Assembly (NCBI GenBank): GCA_031380225.1
Contig: JANNFX010000149.1
Span: forward strand, 1 to 22,812
From: JANNFX01 sp031380225
GTDB taxonomy: Bacteria; Pseudomonadota; Alphaproteobacteria; Rhizobiales; Hyphomicrobiaceae
Direction of reading: 5' to 3'
Length of the DNA: 22,812 nt
Shown: positions 13,290 to 21,605 of the stretch, piece by piece
Layout of the letters: the number at the start of each line of letters is the position of its first letter
How positions within the stretch are numbered: the stretch's first letter is position 1
Translations under genes and position numbers: made by a program
The notes under the pieces: generated by a model
Told to the model about the DNA's origin: nothing
Databases searched by the model: none
The model's input: only the letters and a program-made list of their open reading frames with translations

Positions 13290-15506
13290 ATGGCCAAAGC
13301 GACCACAACGCCAGATGGAGGACTGCTACCGCGCCGGTCGGGCTTTAGGCTTGGTTGGTTTTTGTTGTTGCTTTTCATTGGCATGATTGTCGCCGCCGGG
13401 CTTTTGGTGATATTCCCGCCGGCCGGGCTGATCAAGGATCAGGTCGCCGAAGCGGCCAGCAAGGCCCTCGGCCGTCCGGTCAATGCGAAGGACCTTAAAT
13501 TGACGCTGTGGCCGGACGTGGTCGCGGAGCTGTCGAATGCCGCCGTGCTGCCAGCCACTGGCGCAAAAGGTGAGTTGTTCCGGGCTGAAGCAATCAAGAC
13601 CAAGATCAAGTTGAAGCCGCTGTTTTCCGGCAAGGCCGAAATTGAGAGCCTCGAGATTGTCAAACCGGAGATTACGCTCATCGCCAGTGCAGACGGCTCC
13701 AACAATTGGAGCGCTGAGGCCAAAAAATCGGATAGCGCTTTAGCTGCCACGCTGTTGAATGGCGCCACCATCACTGGCGGCCGCCTAACGTACTTGTCAC
13801 CGAAATTCAAAGAACCATTGGCGATTGAAAATCTCAATGGCACCTTCGACGCCAATGGTAAAATCGTAGCCAAAGGCCAAGTTTCACATCACGGCGAACT
13901 GGCCGCACTTGATGTCACGCTTGACGATGCGGTGGCAGCCTCAGAGGGCAAACCTTCAGCCATCAAGCTCGGTCTCGATGGCAAGTTTATTGCGCTGGAT
14001 TTTGCCGGAACCGCCTCATCGAGCGAAGCCGCGGGAGATGTAACGCTTTCAACGACATCTGTTGCAAACTTGGCGCGTTGGATGGGCTCAGATGTAAAAA
14101 TAGTTGAGCCAAAAGTCCCAGGAAGTATCAAGGGAAAAGTCCGGGCCAGTGCCAATAACATCGGCTTTGAAAATGCAGATGCGCAGATCGGGCCAACGAA
14201 GGGCCGCATCAACGGCAACTTAGCCATCAACGGCACTCGGCCGAAGTTCAGTGGCACCATTAAGATGCAGCGCCTTGATCTCAACGGCGTTGTGTCAGCT
14301 CAGAGTGCCGCGCCCGCCGCTGCACCGGAAGCCGCTGACGAAGACCTCGAACTCGCAACGGCGCCTGCGTGGGATGGCTTGAAAGAGACACTGAATGCGG
14401 CCGCTTCAGCATCGCCGTCAGCCAAAGCACCTGCAAAGACCACGTCGCCTTCTGCATCAAAAGGCGCGGCGTGGAGCACGACACCGATCGATCTCAAAGT
14501 TCTCAAAATCACTGACCTCGACGCGACGATCGAGGCTGATGAAGTTGCGTTTGGCAAACTCGATCTCAAGAAAGCCAGCATCAAAACAATTTTGGAGGAC
14601 GGCAAACTTGACGCGATTATTCAAGACTTGGCCGTTGGGCCGGCTGGCCGGGCCACTGGAAAATTGCTGCTCGATAGCCGTAGAGCCAAGCCGACTGCCG
14701 ACTTTGCACTCAACATGAAGGACGTCGCGGCCGAGCCGATCATCACCGAGATATCAGGTAAGCCACTGCTCGCTGGTACCTCGAACGTCGAGATTGTCGT
14801 CAAGGGTGAGGGCCTCACTCAAAACGATCTTGCTTCAAGTTTGGATGGCAAGGCGCGGTTCCGCATGTCGAAGGGGCACATTCGCGGCTTTGATGTTCGC
14901 TCGATCGTGTCGAACTGGTGGAACAGCCTGTCGGGTGGTCTCAAGTTTGACATCAACAAAAAAACTGGTTTCGAAAAACTCGATGCACAGTACGACATAA
15001 AACGCGGTGTGATGACGAGTTCGCCGGGCCTGGATATCGGCGGTTCTGAAGTGAACATGACGTCGAAGGGTCAAGTCAACTTGCCGGCCAAGGAGATCAA
15101 TCAGGAAATCCGGGTCAAAGTTGTGCCGCCGCCGTCGGCGCCGCCAATTCCAGTTAAGATTTCCGGCAGCTGGTCGAAGCCAAGCATCAGCATGGACTGG
15201 GCCGATTTGTTGTTCTCGGCTGGTCCGGCTGCGGTCGCAAGTGCCGGCCCCGAAGCAGCGCGCTCAGCTGACCCTTCTGCTGCGGCTGAAGACGATGCGG
15301 CCGCCTCGGCTCCGCCAGAACCCGTGACGAGCTTTCAAGAATTGGCTCCAAAGGCCGAGCAGGTTCCTGATGACGTCAGAGCTGCGATAACCGAAGCGCT
15401 GTCGTCGAATTCCGCCGCACTCACGGAAGACGGTAAGGCGCTGCTGAAGTCATTGGTTGAAGCACCGGCGGCTGCGCCTGCGACCGAACCAGCGCCTGGG
15501 CAATAG
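13290..15506 (+). CDS. AsmA-family envelope protein
   Basis: A 738-residue inner-membrane-anchored periplasmic protein of the AsmA group, which are bridge-like proteins implicated in outer-membrane lipid homeostasis. A single N-terminal helix (about 22-42, LGWFLLLLFIGMIVAAGLLV) is followed by the AsmA-type block ASKALGRPVNAKDLKLTLWP, then LFRAEAIKTKIKLKPLFSGK, repeated beta-rich segments, an Ala/Ser/Pro linker at about 336-400, and the C-terminal signature region LDIGGSEVNMTSKGQVNL and IPVKISGSWSKPSISMDW. An Ala/Pro/Glu-rich tail of about 90 residues ends the protein. Start: ATG 13290 with GGAGGG close upstream; a GTG at 13278 also keeps the frame. Which lipid or protein it serves cannot be told from sequence. 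Confidence 0.88.
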   Translation: MAKATTTPDGGLLPRRSGFRLGWFLLLLFIGMIVAAGLLVIFPPAGLIKDQVAEAASKALGRPVNAKDLKLTLWPDVVAELSNAAVLPATGAKGELFRAEAIKTKIKLKPLFSGKAEIESLEIVKPEITLIASADGSNNWSAEAKKSDSALAATLLNGATITGGRLTYLSPKFKEPLAIENLNGTFDANGKIVAKGQVSHHGELAALDVTLDDAVAASEGKPSAIKLGLDGKFIALDFAGTASSSEAAGDVTLSTTSVANLARWMGSDVKIVEPKVPGSIKGKVRASANNIGFENADAQIGPTKGRINGNLAINGTRPKFSGTIKMQRLDLNGVVSAQSAAPAAAPEAADEDLELATAPAWDGLKETLNAAASASPSAKAPAKTTSPSASKGAAWSTTPIDLKVLKITDLDATIEADEVAFGKLDLKKASIKTILEDGKLDAIIQDLAVGPAGRATGKLLLDSRRAKPTADFALNMKDVAAEPIITEISGKPLLAGTSNVEIVVKGEGLTQNDLASSLDGKARFRMSKGHIRGFDVRSIVSNWWNSLSGGLKFDINKKTGFEKLDAQYDIKRGVMTSSPGLDIGGSEVNMTSKGQVNLPAKEINQEIRVKVVPPPSAPPIPVKISGSWSKPSISMDWADLLFSAGPAAVASAGPEAARSADPSAAAEDDAAASAPPEPVTSFQELAPKAEQVPDDVRAAITEALSSNSAALTEDGKALLKSLVEAPAAAPATEPAPGQ

Positions 15507-15537
15507 GATTCAACTTAGCTCAACTCGCACATTTAAC

Positions 15538-15568
15538 GTCATCCCTGTGCTCAACGGCTTGAGATGAC
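15538..15568. repeat. Imperfect inverted repeat between convergent genes
   Basis: CTCAA/TTGAG around a CGGC loop, extended by GTCAT/ATGAC across a 7-base one-sided bulge, lies 31 bases after the AsmA-family stop and 16 bases before the peroxiredoxin stop. The GTCATCC...GATGACGG ends resemble other REP-type arms in this window. It could be a solo REP or a shared bidirectional terminator; there is no T-run. Confidence 0.4.
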
Positions 15569-15583
15569 GGCATCACGTTCGAT

Positions 15584-16120
15584 TTAAGTGAGTTCGCCAG
15601 CCATTTGGCGTGCATGCGTATCGGGCGGATGCACGGGATACACGGCGCGCTCAATGAGGCCGTTTGAAATGACAAGTGTCAGGCGCTTGAGATAGACGGC
15701 CCCTCCGGTTTCGAACCGCGGCAGCTTCAACGCATTCGCGAAGGCGAAGTTCGCGTCGCTCAAAACCGGAAATGGCAGTTTCAAACGCTCAGCAAACTCG
15801 CGTTGATGATGTGTATCTTGAGAACTCAATCCAAAAACAGCGATGCCGCGCGCTTGGAAATCCGGAAACCGTTCACGAAAGCCCTCCGCCTCGGGTGTTG
15901 AGCCATGCGCGCCCGGGATCGTGTCCCAATCCGGTGGATTTGCAAGCCCGGCGCGGCCTGTCCATGGATAGAGGAATACAACCGCTTGCCCTGCTTGGTC
16001 GCGCAAATTGATCGCTGCACCTGAGGTTGATGATAACGCCACGTCTGGCAATTCAAGACCAGCCAGTAAATGTGCTGCGCCACCATCGTCGACCGGAGCT
16101 GGATACGGCCAAGCAGTCAT
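15584..16120 (-). CDS. Peroxiredoxin-fold protein lacking all cysteines
   Basis: A 178-residue thioredoxin-fold protein of the AhpC/TSA-PrxQ (Bcp) type: GLELPDVALSSTSGAAINLRDQ, VVFLYPWTG, EGFRERFPDFQARGIAVFGLSSQD, and LPFPVLSDANFAFANALKLP follow the family order. Where Bcp proteins read GCTxEACxF, this one reads GSTPEAEGF (73-81), so the peroxidatic cysteine is S74 and the usual resolving cysteine is E79; there is no cysteine anywhere. Classical peroxidase chemistry is therefore not possible. The start is ATG 16120; an in-frame TTG at 16141 is less likely. It lies downstream of smpB on the same strand with 35 bases between, so co-transcription is likely. It may be a redox-independent binding protein or a lineage-specific derivative. 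Confidence 0.82.
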   Translation of the reverse strand: MTAWPYPAPVDDGGAAHLLAGLELPDVALSSTSGAAINLRDQAGQAVVFLYPWTGRAGLANPPDWDTIPGAHGSTPEAEGFRERFPDFQARGIAVFGLSSQDTHHQREFAERLKLPFPVLSDANFAFANALKLPRFETGGAVYLKRLTLVISNGLIERAVYPVHPPDTHARQMAGELT

Positions 16121-16155
16121 TGAGGATTGCCTTGGATCCAAGTCAACACGTCACC

Positions 16156-16632
16156 TCAATCCCTCTGCTTCATAATCCGTGACTTCTCGCGCTGCCAGTC
16201 ACGCTTCTTGTCGGTCTCGCGCTTGTCATGCAGCTGCTTGCCCTCGGCTAGCCCGAGTTTCAGTTTGGCGCGGCCTTTCTCGTTGAAATAAAGCTCTAAC
16301 GGTACAATGGTCATGCCCTTGCGTTGGACGGCGATGACCATTTTATGGATCTCACTCTTGTGCAGCAGCAGTTTGCGCTTGCGGCGCACCTCATGCTGGA
16401 AGAATGTGCCCGAGCTTTTGTGTTCAGCGATGTAAGAATTGATCAACCACAAGCCATCGGCTTCTGGCGAAGCATAGCTTTCGGCAATATTTGACTGGCC
16501 TTTGCGCAAGCTCTTGACCTCGGTGCCGGTCAGCATAATGCCGGCTTCCCAAGTGTCGGTTACAAAAAATTCGTGCCGCGCCTTGCGGTTTTCAGCAACA
16601 ATGGTGCGGCCGTCGACAGTCTTGGCGGCCAT
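16156..16632 (-). CDS. smpB: SsrA-binding protein SmpB
   Basis: A 158-residue trans-translation factor that binds tmRNA and rescues stalled ribosomes. The family blocks are all present: IVAENRKARHEFFV, WEAGIMLTGTEVKSLRKGQSNIAESYA, LWLINSYIAEHK, RKRKLLLHKSEIHKM, VPLELYFNEKGRAKLKLGLAEGKQLHDKRET, with the Lys/Arg-rich C-terminal tail (KKRDWQREKSRIMKQRD) that occupies the mRNA channel. Start ATG 16632 has AGAGG upstream. It lies between dapA and the peroxiredoxin-like gene on the same strand; dapA-smpB adjacency is common in Hyphomicrobiales. The tmRNA gene itself is not in this window. Confidence 0.97.
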   Translation of the reverse strand: MAAKTVDGRTIVAENRKARHEFFVTDTWEAGIMLTGTEVKSLRKGQSNIAESYASPEADGLWLINSYIAEHKSSGTFFQHEVRRKRKLLLHKSEIHKMVIAVQRKGMTIVPLELYFNEKGRAKLKLGLAEGKQLHDKRETDKKRDWQREKSRIMKQRD

Positions 16633-16665
16633 GACAAACCTCTGAGAAATTCTTGCGCGACTGCG

Positions 16666-17568
16666 TTATTCCGCGGCTTCGGCCTTTAACAGACCAACGC
16701 GCATCACAGCAGCGCTGACCTTTTCTTTGGCGCAGTCAGTGAGCGGCACCATCGGCAAGCGCATTTCAGCGGAGCATCGGCCTAACAATGACACGGCATA
16801 TTTGACCGGGCCTGGGTTGGTTTCAACAAACATGGTGTCGTGCAGCGGCATCAGACGGTCCTGCATGGCAAGCGCTGTTTTATAGTCGCCGGCCATGGCC
16901 GCGTTCTGGAAGTCGGCGCACAATCGCGGGGCGACGTTTGACGACACCGATATGCAACCATGACCGCCGTGTGCGATAAAGCCGAGTGCGGTTGCGTCTT
17001 CGCCCGAAAGCTGGATGAAATCTGGCCCCATAGCAGCACGCTGTTGGGAAACGCGGGCGATGTTCGCCGTCGCATCCTTGACGCCGGCGATGTTCTTCAA
17101 CTCGAACAGCCGCGCCATGGTGTCGACCGACATATCGACGATCGAGCGCGGGGGGATATTGTAGATGAAGATCGGAATGCCGACCGCGTCATTGATGGCC
17201 TTGAAGTGCTGATAGAGCCCTTCTTGTGTTGGTTTGTTGTAGTAGGGCGTTACAACGAGCAGCCCATCGGCGCCGGCCTTTTCGGCATGCTTGGAAAGAT
17301 AAATCGCCTCGGCTGTTGAATTCGACCCGGTGCCGGCCATCACCGGCACGCGGCCGCGGGCGGCTTCAATCACAGTCTCAACGACCGTGTTGTGCTCATC
17401 ATAATCGAGTGTTGGGCTTTCGCCGGTGGTGCCAGTTGGGACCAAGCCATGCGTACCTTCCGCAATCTGCCAATCTACGAACCGGCGCAGCGCCTCGTCG
17501 TCGAGTTTGCCGTTCTTGAACGGTGTGATGAGTGCGGTCAGTGAGCCTCTAAACGTATGTGCCGGCAT
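16666..17568 (-). CDS. dapA: 4-hydroxy-tetrahydrodipicolinate synthase
   Basis: Condenses pyruvate with aspartate semialdehyde, the first committed step to lysine and meso-diaminopimelate. From the ATG at 17568 the protein is 300 aa, the family length, and begins MPAHTFRGSLTALITPF. Active-site residues correspond to the E. coli enzyme with an offset of three: T47-T48 in GTTGESPTL, Y110 in VTPYYNKPTQEGLY, Y136 and R141 in YNIPPRS, and the Schiff-base lysine K164 in AGVKDAT. The open frame continues upstream to 17652, but those residues are not family-like. It heads the dapA-smpB-peroxiredoxin run and diverges from the slt gene across about 245 bases. Confidence 0.97.
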   Translation of the reverse strand: MPAHTFRGSLTALITPFKNGKLDDEALRRFVDWQIAEGTHGLVPTGTTGESPTLDYDEHNTVVETVIEAARGRVPVMAGTGSNSTAEAIYLSKHAEKAGADGLLVVTPYYNKPTQEGLYQHFKAINDAVGIPIFIYNIPPRSIVDMSVDTMARLFELKNIAGVKDATANIARVSQQRAAMGPDFIQLSGEDATALGFIAHGGHGCISVSSNVAPRLCADFQNAAMAGDYKTALAMQDRLMPLHDTMFVETNPGPVKYAVSLLGRCSAEMRLPMVPLTDCAKEKVSAAVMRVGLLKAEAAE

Positions 17569-17814
17569 GCAGGTCTCGCTTGTGTCTGACTCGAAGGGCC
17601 GCTCAAGGTGCCCGCCCGTATTCATTCGTCTTGTTTTCGCCGTCCTGAGCATACAGGGTTATCGTGGCTGCTCGGATAGCCTAATCCAACCGCGCCTTGT
17701 ATGCGTCCGCCTAGCTTGTTAATCCTCAAAACTAGGCTGCTGCCTGGCTGCGGGCAACATACCCGGCGGTTTTTTGCAGTCCCAATCATGGCCTAACGAC
17801 GACAAGGTGTTGCT

Positions 17815-20040
17815 TTGCAGTGCTCCCGCCCCGCCGTCAACCGGTCCAAAGCGTTCGCCGTACTGGCCGCTGTTTGTATTGTGCCCGTGGCGCCCGGTTT
17901 ATGGGTTTCAGACGTCTCAGCGCAGGTGCTGGAATCCAGCCCTGCCGCTCCCGCCGCTGCGCCGCCCGCAGCCGCCATTTCAGCCAAACTAACAATTCCG
18001 GCGCCCGGCGTGCCAACCAAGGCCGAAGCCGAGCATGTGGCGCGTTTTGACGCGCTTCTCAAGCCGCTCAGCTCATATGCCATCAGTCCTGAAGACGCCG
18101 GTTTGCTGCGCGACGCGGTCAAGGCCATATCGGCGTCCAACAGGGCTAAAGGCATGGATCTTGGCGGCAAGATCAAGGATCCAGCGGCGCGCAAGCTGTT
18201 TGACTGGTACCGCCTCAAAAGCGGCTACGGCACGGCCGATGAGTACCGCGCATTCTTAGACCAGAATCCGAATTGGCCTGAACGCGGTTTGATGAACCAG
18301 CGGCTTGAAGAAGCGCTGTTCACGCAGGGCGGCACGGCGGCGGCAATCAAAGATCATTTCAACGGCAAAGCACCGGCAACGGGGACCGGCAAAGCAGCGC
18401 TGGCCTCTGCCTACCTCGCTGAAGGCAAGGAAGCCGAGGCCAAAAAACTGGCGGTTGACGCGTGGAGTAACGATAACCTACCTGCCACTCTAGAAAACGG
18501 ATTCTTGCAACGCTTTGCGCAACTGTTGACGGCCGCCGATCACCAGCGCCGCCTCGACCGTTTGATTGTTGAGGAACTGCGTTGGAGCGGTGAGCGCAAG
18601 GCGCGTGCGGCTTATGCACAACGCACAATTGCGCTGCTCCCTGCCAATGATCATGCCAAGGCCAATGCGCGGCTTGCGATATTCATGGGCGGTAAGTCGC
18701 CCGTTGAAGCCTCCGTCTCGAATAAAGAGTGGGGTGCCGTTTATCATCGTGCACAAGCGCTTCGCCGCTCCGGGCAATCAGGCGAAGCGGCCAAGCTGCT
18801 GCTTGCCGCACCAACCGATGAGACGCTGATCAACCCGGACTCATGGTGGGGCGAACGCCGGGCCAACGCTTACATTGCGCTTAAGAGCGGTAATAAAAAA
18901 CTAGCCTACGATCTGGTCCGCGAAGTCGGGCCGTTGTCCGTGAACCCGCTTAAAGAACAGCAATTCATGGCCGGATGGATTGCGTTGCGGCTTTTGAAAG
19001 AGCCTGACAACGCGACCCAGCATTTCAACTTATTCCTCAAGGCCGCCGACGGCCCGCTCGGCCGCGCTAAAGCCAACTACTGGCTTGGCCGCTCGGCCGA
19101 AACAAAGTCTGATCAAGCGGCGGCAACAGAATTCTATAAGGCTGCGGCGACGGACGGCGATACCTTCCATGGGCTGTTGTCACGTCAGAAGCTGACGCCC
19201 GGCACGCAACCGATCAAGGTCGCAGCACCGGCTTCGCCGCCTGAAGACGAAGTTGCGCGTTTTGTAAGTTTTGATGCGGCACAGGCGGCAGTTGCTGGCC
19301 GCAAAGCTGGACTTGATCGCGAAATTTTGCGGTCGTTTTTGGTCCAGCTTCGCAACGTCTTCAAGACCGAAAGTGGCACCGCACTCGTCGCGCATTTGGC
19401 GGACGCAATCGGCGATACGCAAATGTCGGTTCGAACCGGCAAAGCTGCCATCAGTGCCCGCCAGAACATGCTCTACTACGCTTACCCGGTGCATCCGTTC
19501 CCGGGGTATACGGCGCTCAGAAAGCCCCCTGAAACAGCGTTTTTGCTCGGCATCGCCCGCCAAGAGACCGAGTTCAACAACATGATCGTCTCGGGCGCCG
19601 GTGCCAAGGGCCTGTTGCAGGTCATGACCGTCACAGCTGAGCACGTCTGCAAGGACTATAAGATCAAGTGTGAGACCAAGCGGTTGCTCACCGATTTGCC
19701 CTATAACGCCATGCTGGCTTCAGCCTATATCGGCGATCGTATGGACGAATTCCGCGGCTCATACATTTTGACACTGGCCGGTTATAACGCCGGCCCGGGA
19801 CGTGCGCGGCAATGGATTTCAGAAAATGGCGATCCGCGCGATCCGAACGTTGACCCGATCGACTGGATCGAGCGCATTCCCATTCAAGAGACCCGCGAAT
19901 ATGTTGCCAAAGTGCTCGCCAATATCCAAGTCTACCGGGCTCGCCTTGGAGAAGATGCAACTGCGCTGCGGCTTGAAGAAGATTTGAACAGAGCGCGTGG
20001 CGTCAAAGGCGCGGCCGTGGCGCCAATGTCAGACCGTTGA
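17815..20040 (+). CDS. slt: Soluble lytic murein transglycosylase
   Basis: A 741-residue periplasmic enzyme that cleaves glycan strands to give 1,6-anhydro-muropeptides. It has a signal peptide (NRSKAFAVLAAVCIVPVAPG, cleavage near VSA-37), an Ala/Pro-rich linker, a long helical region expected to form the Slt superhelical ring (about 70-520), and a C-terminal SLT domain. Catalytic E584 lies in ARQETEFN, followed by GAKGLLQVM and LAGYNAGPGRARQW. The start is inferred to be TTG at 17815, with AAGGTG upstream; the only in-frame ATG nearby (17788) is followed at once by a stop, and later starts would break the signal peptide. It is divergent from dapA, an arrangement familiar from rhizobia. Confidence 0.93.
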   Translation: MQCSRPAVNRSKAFAVLAAVCIVPVAPGLWVSDVSAQVLESSPAAPAAAPPAAAISAKLTIPAPGVPTKAEAEHVARFDALLKPLSSYAISPEDAGLLRDAVKAISASNRAKGMDLGGKIKDPAARKLFDWYRLKSGYGTADEYRAFLDQNPNWPERGLMNQRLEEALFTQGGTAAAIKDHFNGKAPATGTGKAALASAYLAEGKEAEAKKLAVDAWSNDNLPATLENGFLQRFAQLLTAADHQRRLDRLIVEELRWSGERKARAAYAQRTIALLPANDHAKANARLAIFMGGKSPVEASVSNKEWGAVYHRAQALRRSGQSGEAAKLLLAAPTDETLINPDSWWGERRANAYIALKSGNKKLAYDLVREVGPLSVNPLKEQQFMAGWIALRLLKEPDNATQHFNLFLKAADGPLGRAKANYWLGRSAETKSDQAAATEFYKAAATDGDTFHGLLSRQKLTPGTQPIKVAAPASPPEDEVARFVSFDAAQAAVAGRKAGLDREILRSFLVQLRNVFKTESGTALVAHLADAIGDTQMSVRTGKAAISARQNMLYYAYPVHPFPGYTALRKPPETAFLLGIARQETEFNNMIVSGAGAKGLLQVMTVTAEHVCKDYKIKCETKRLLTDLPYNAMLASAYIGDRMDEFRGSYILTLAGYNAGPGRARQWISENGDPRDPNVDPIDWIERIPIQETREYVAKVLANIQVYRARLGEDATALRLEEDLNRARGVKGAAVAPMSDR

Positions 20041-20140
20041 ACGAGGGCGCGCGGCAACGTCTAAAATTTCATATCTCTCCGGGCGCCATCTGAAAATGGA
20101 CGCGCAATATTTTAAGTCTTAATCAACATGCGGGGTTAGC

Positions 20141-21058
20141 ATGGCAACGATCCAAGTTTTCTCAGACATCACATTCACAGCCCGCGACGGGCTCCGGCTG
20201 CATGTCCGGCATTATCCGTCGAAGGGACTATCGGGACATCAGAAACGTCCTGTGATTTGCCTGCCGGGACTAACCCGCAACGGCCGCGACTTCCATGAAC
20301 TCGCTCTCGCATTGTCATCGAGACAGGGCGAGGAACGCGACGTCTACGCCTTCGACTATCGTGGGCGCGGGCTGTCAGAATTTGATCCAGATTGGCGCAA
20401 TTACAACGTACCCAACGAGGCGCTAGACGTCATCGACTTTGTAATTCTGCGCAATCTTGCCGGCGCTGCGATCGCCGGTACGTCGCGTGGCGGTTTGATC
20501 GCCATGGTCATGGCAGCACTGCAGCCGACCCTAATGGGACCAGTCGTTTTGAATGATATCGGCCCGGTGATCGAGCGTAATGGCTTAGCTCGCATCAGTG
20601 CCTATGTCGGGCGAATTCCGACTCCGGGCACCTGGCCAGAAGCGGCAAAGCTGGTGCGCGACATGAACAAGCGCGCCTTTCCTGCGGTGCCGGATGAGAC
20701 CTGGGACAAGGTTGCGCGGCAATGGTTCAACGAGAAAAATGGCCGCCCGGCACCTGGCTTTGACGCGAAGCTCGGCAATACCTTGTCGGTCCTCGATGGC
20801 CCGATGCCACCAATGTGGAACCAGTTCGCGTGCTTGAAGCGGCATCCTTTGCTGGTGCTGCGCGGCGAGCATTCCGACATCTTAAGTGCAGAAACGGTCG
20901 AAGAAATGCGGCGCCGGACGCCGGTTTTTGCTGACTATCTGGCCAAGGGCGAAGGCCATGCGCCGTTGTTGATCGACCCGGGCTCTATTGGCGTAATTGC
21001 TGGTTTCCTGGCAACTTGCGACAGCACCGCCTATGAGCCGCTGCGCGCGATTGCGTGA
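20141..21058 (+). CDS. Alpha/beta-fold hydrolase
   Basis: A 305-residue cytosolic hydrolase. Oxyanion and strand region: VICLPGLTRNGRDFHELALAL. FDYRGRGLSEFDP follows. The nucleophile elbow is GTSRGG (112-117) with S115; likely catalytic partners are D246 in LRGEHSDILS and H273 in KGEGHAPLL. A cap region lies between about 145 and 225 (TPGTWPEAAKLVRDMNK, WFNEKNGRPAPGFDAKLGNTL). ATG 20141 has GGGG upstream. It is 100 bases after slt on the same strand without a visible terminator, so it may be co-transcribed. Substrate is not predictable; ester, lactone or thioester hydrolysis are all possible. Confidence 0.9.
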   Translation: MATIQVFSDITFTARDGLRLHVRHYPSKGLSGHQKRPVICLPGLTRNGRDFHELALALSSRQGEERDVYAFDYRGRGLSEFDPDWRNYNVPNEALDVIDFVILRNLAGAAIAGTSRGGLIAMVMAALQPTLMGPVVLNDIGPVIERNGLARISAYVGRIPTPGTWPEAAKLVRDMNKRAFPAVPDETWDKVARQWFNEKNGRPAPGFDAKLGNTLSVLDGPMPPMWNQFACLKRHPLLVLRGEHSDILSAETVEEMRRRTPVFADYLAKGEGHAPLLIDPGSIGVIAGFLATCDSTAYEPLRAIA

Positions 21059-21312
21059 TCCAAGTTTAGTGGATGTCTAAGGTATCCAACGCCTGAGGCC
21101 GTGTGCGTTCGGCTGAGTTCTTCCCGAAGCACAACATATCCATACGAGCCGCAATATTTTGGGCTACTCCCGGACCAAGTCCGGGGACAGTCCAACAAAC
21201 CAGTGTTCAGGTAGTGCCTCAGTTTGAATTTGGAAATTGTAAACAGCACGAAAAACGGCCTTAACTCAGACCAATTACTCCTCTTCATGACGCCCGGCGA
21301 GCCCAAAAGTTT

Positions 21313-21475
21313 CGTCATCCCGGGGGAGTGCGGGGCCCGGGGTGCTCGAAGCGGAGCGAGGCTGAAAATACGGCAAAACTGCGTTGTTATTCCTCAACCA
21401 CAATGAATTGTTTTGAACCGAATGCAGAGGCTCAATTGATGCTGTCCGGGTCCCGGCCTTCGCCGGGATGACGGC
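21313..21475. repeat. Degenerate REP-like doublet
   Basis: The right arm (21443-21475) read on the minus strand is CGTCATCCCGGCGAAGG then CCGGGACCCGGACAGC, the same pattern as the arms around the GIY-YIG gene with TT/AA changed to CC/GG inside the palindrome. The left arm (from 21313, CGTCATCCCGGGGGAGTGCG) faces it but is more diverged. About 95 bases separate them. Confidence 0.55.
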
Positions 21476-21555
21476 CTGTGGGCCGGATGTTTCTGGGCTA
21501 AAAATTCAACAAAAATTCAAACTGAGACACCACCAATGTTCAACCTGCAAAACAG

Positions 21556-21584
21556 AAAAAGCCGCCCGGTGAGGGGCGGCTTTT
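21556..21584 (-). terminator. Intrinsic terminator of the porin gene
   Basis: A perfect 7-bp GC stem GCCGCCC (21561-21567) / GGGCGGC (21574-21580) with a 6-base loop. On the minus strand it is followed by five Ts (21556-21560), about 25 bases after the porin stop. Ts on the other side make it partly bidirectional. Confidence 0.88.
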
Positions 21585-21605
21585 CCATTTCAAACCAAAC
21601 TTCGA

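Larger units (their letters stand above)
21059..21605. other. Gene-free interval with REP-like arms and a terminator
   Basis: About 545 bases between the hydrolase and the porin stop. No credible coding region. Contents: a perfect 7-bp hairpin CCCGGAC/GTCCGGG at 21169-21185; a REP-like arm beginning CGTCATCCCGG at about 21313; a converging REP-like arm ending CGCCGGGATGACGG at 21441-21475; and the porin terminator at 21556-21584. Confidence 0.65.
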
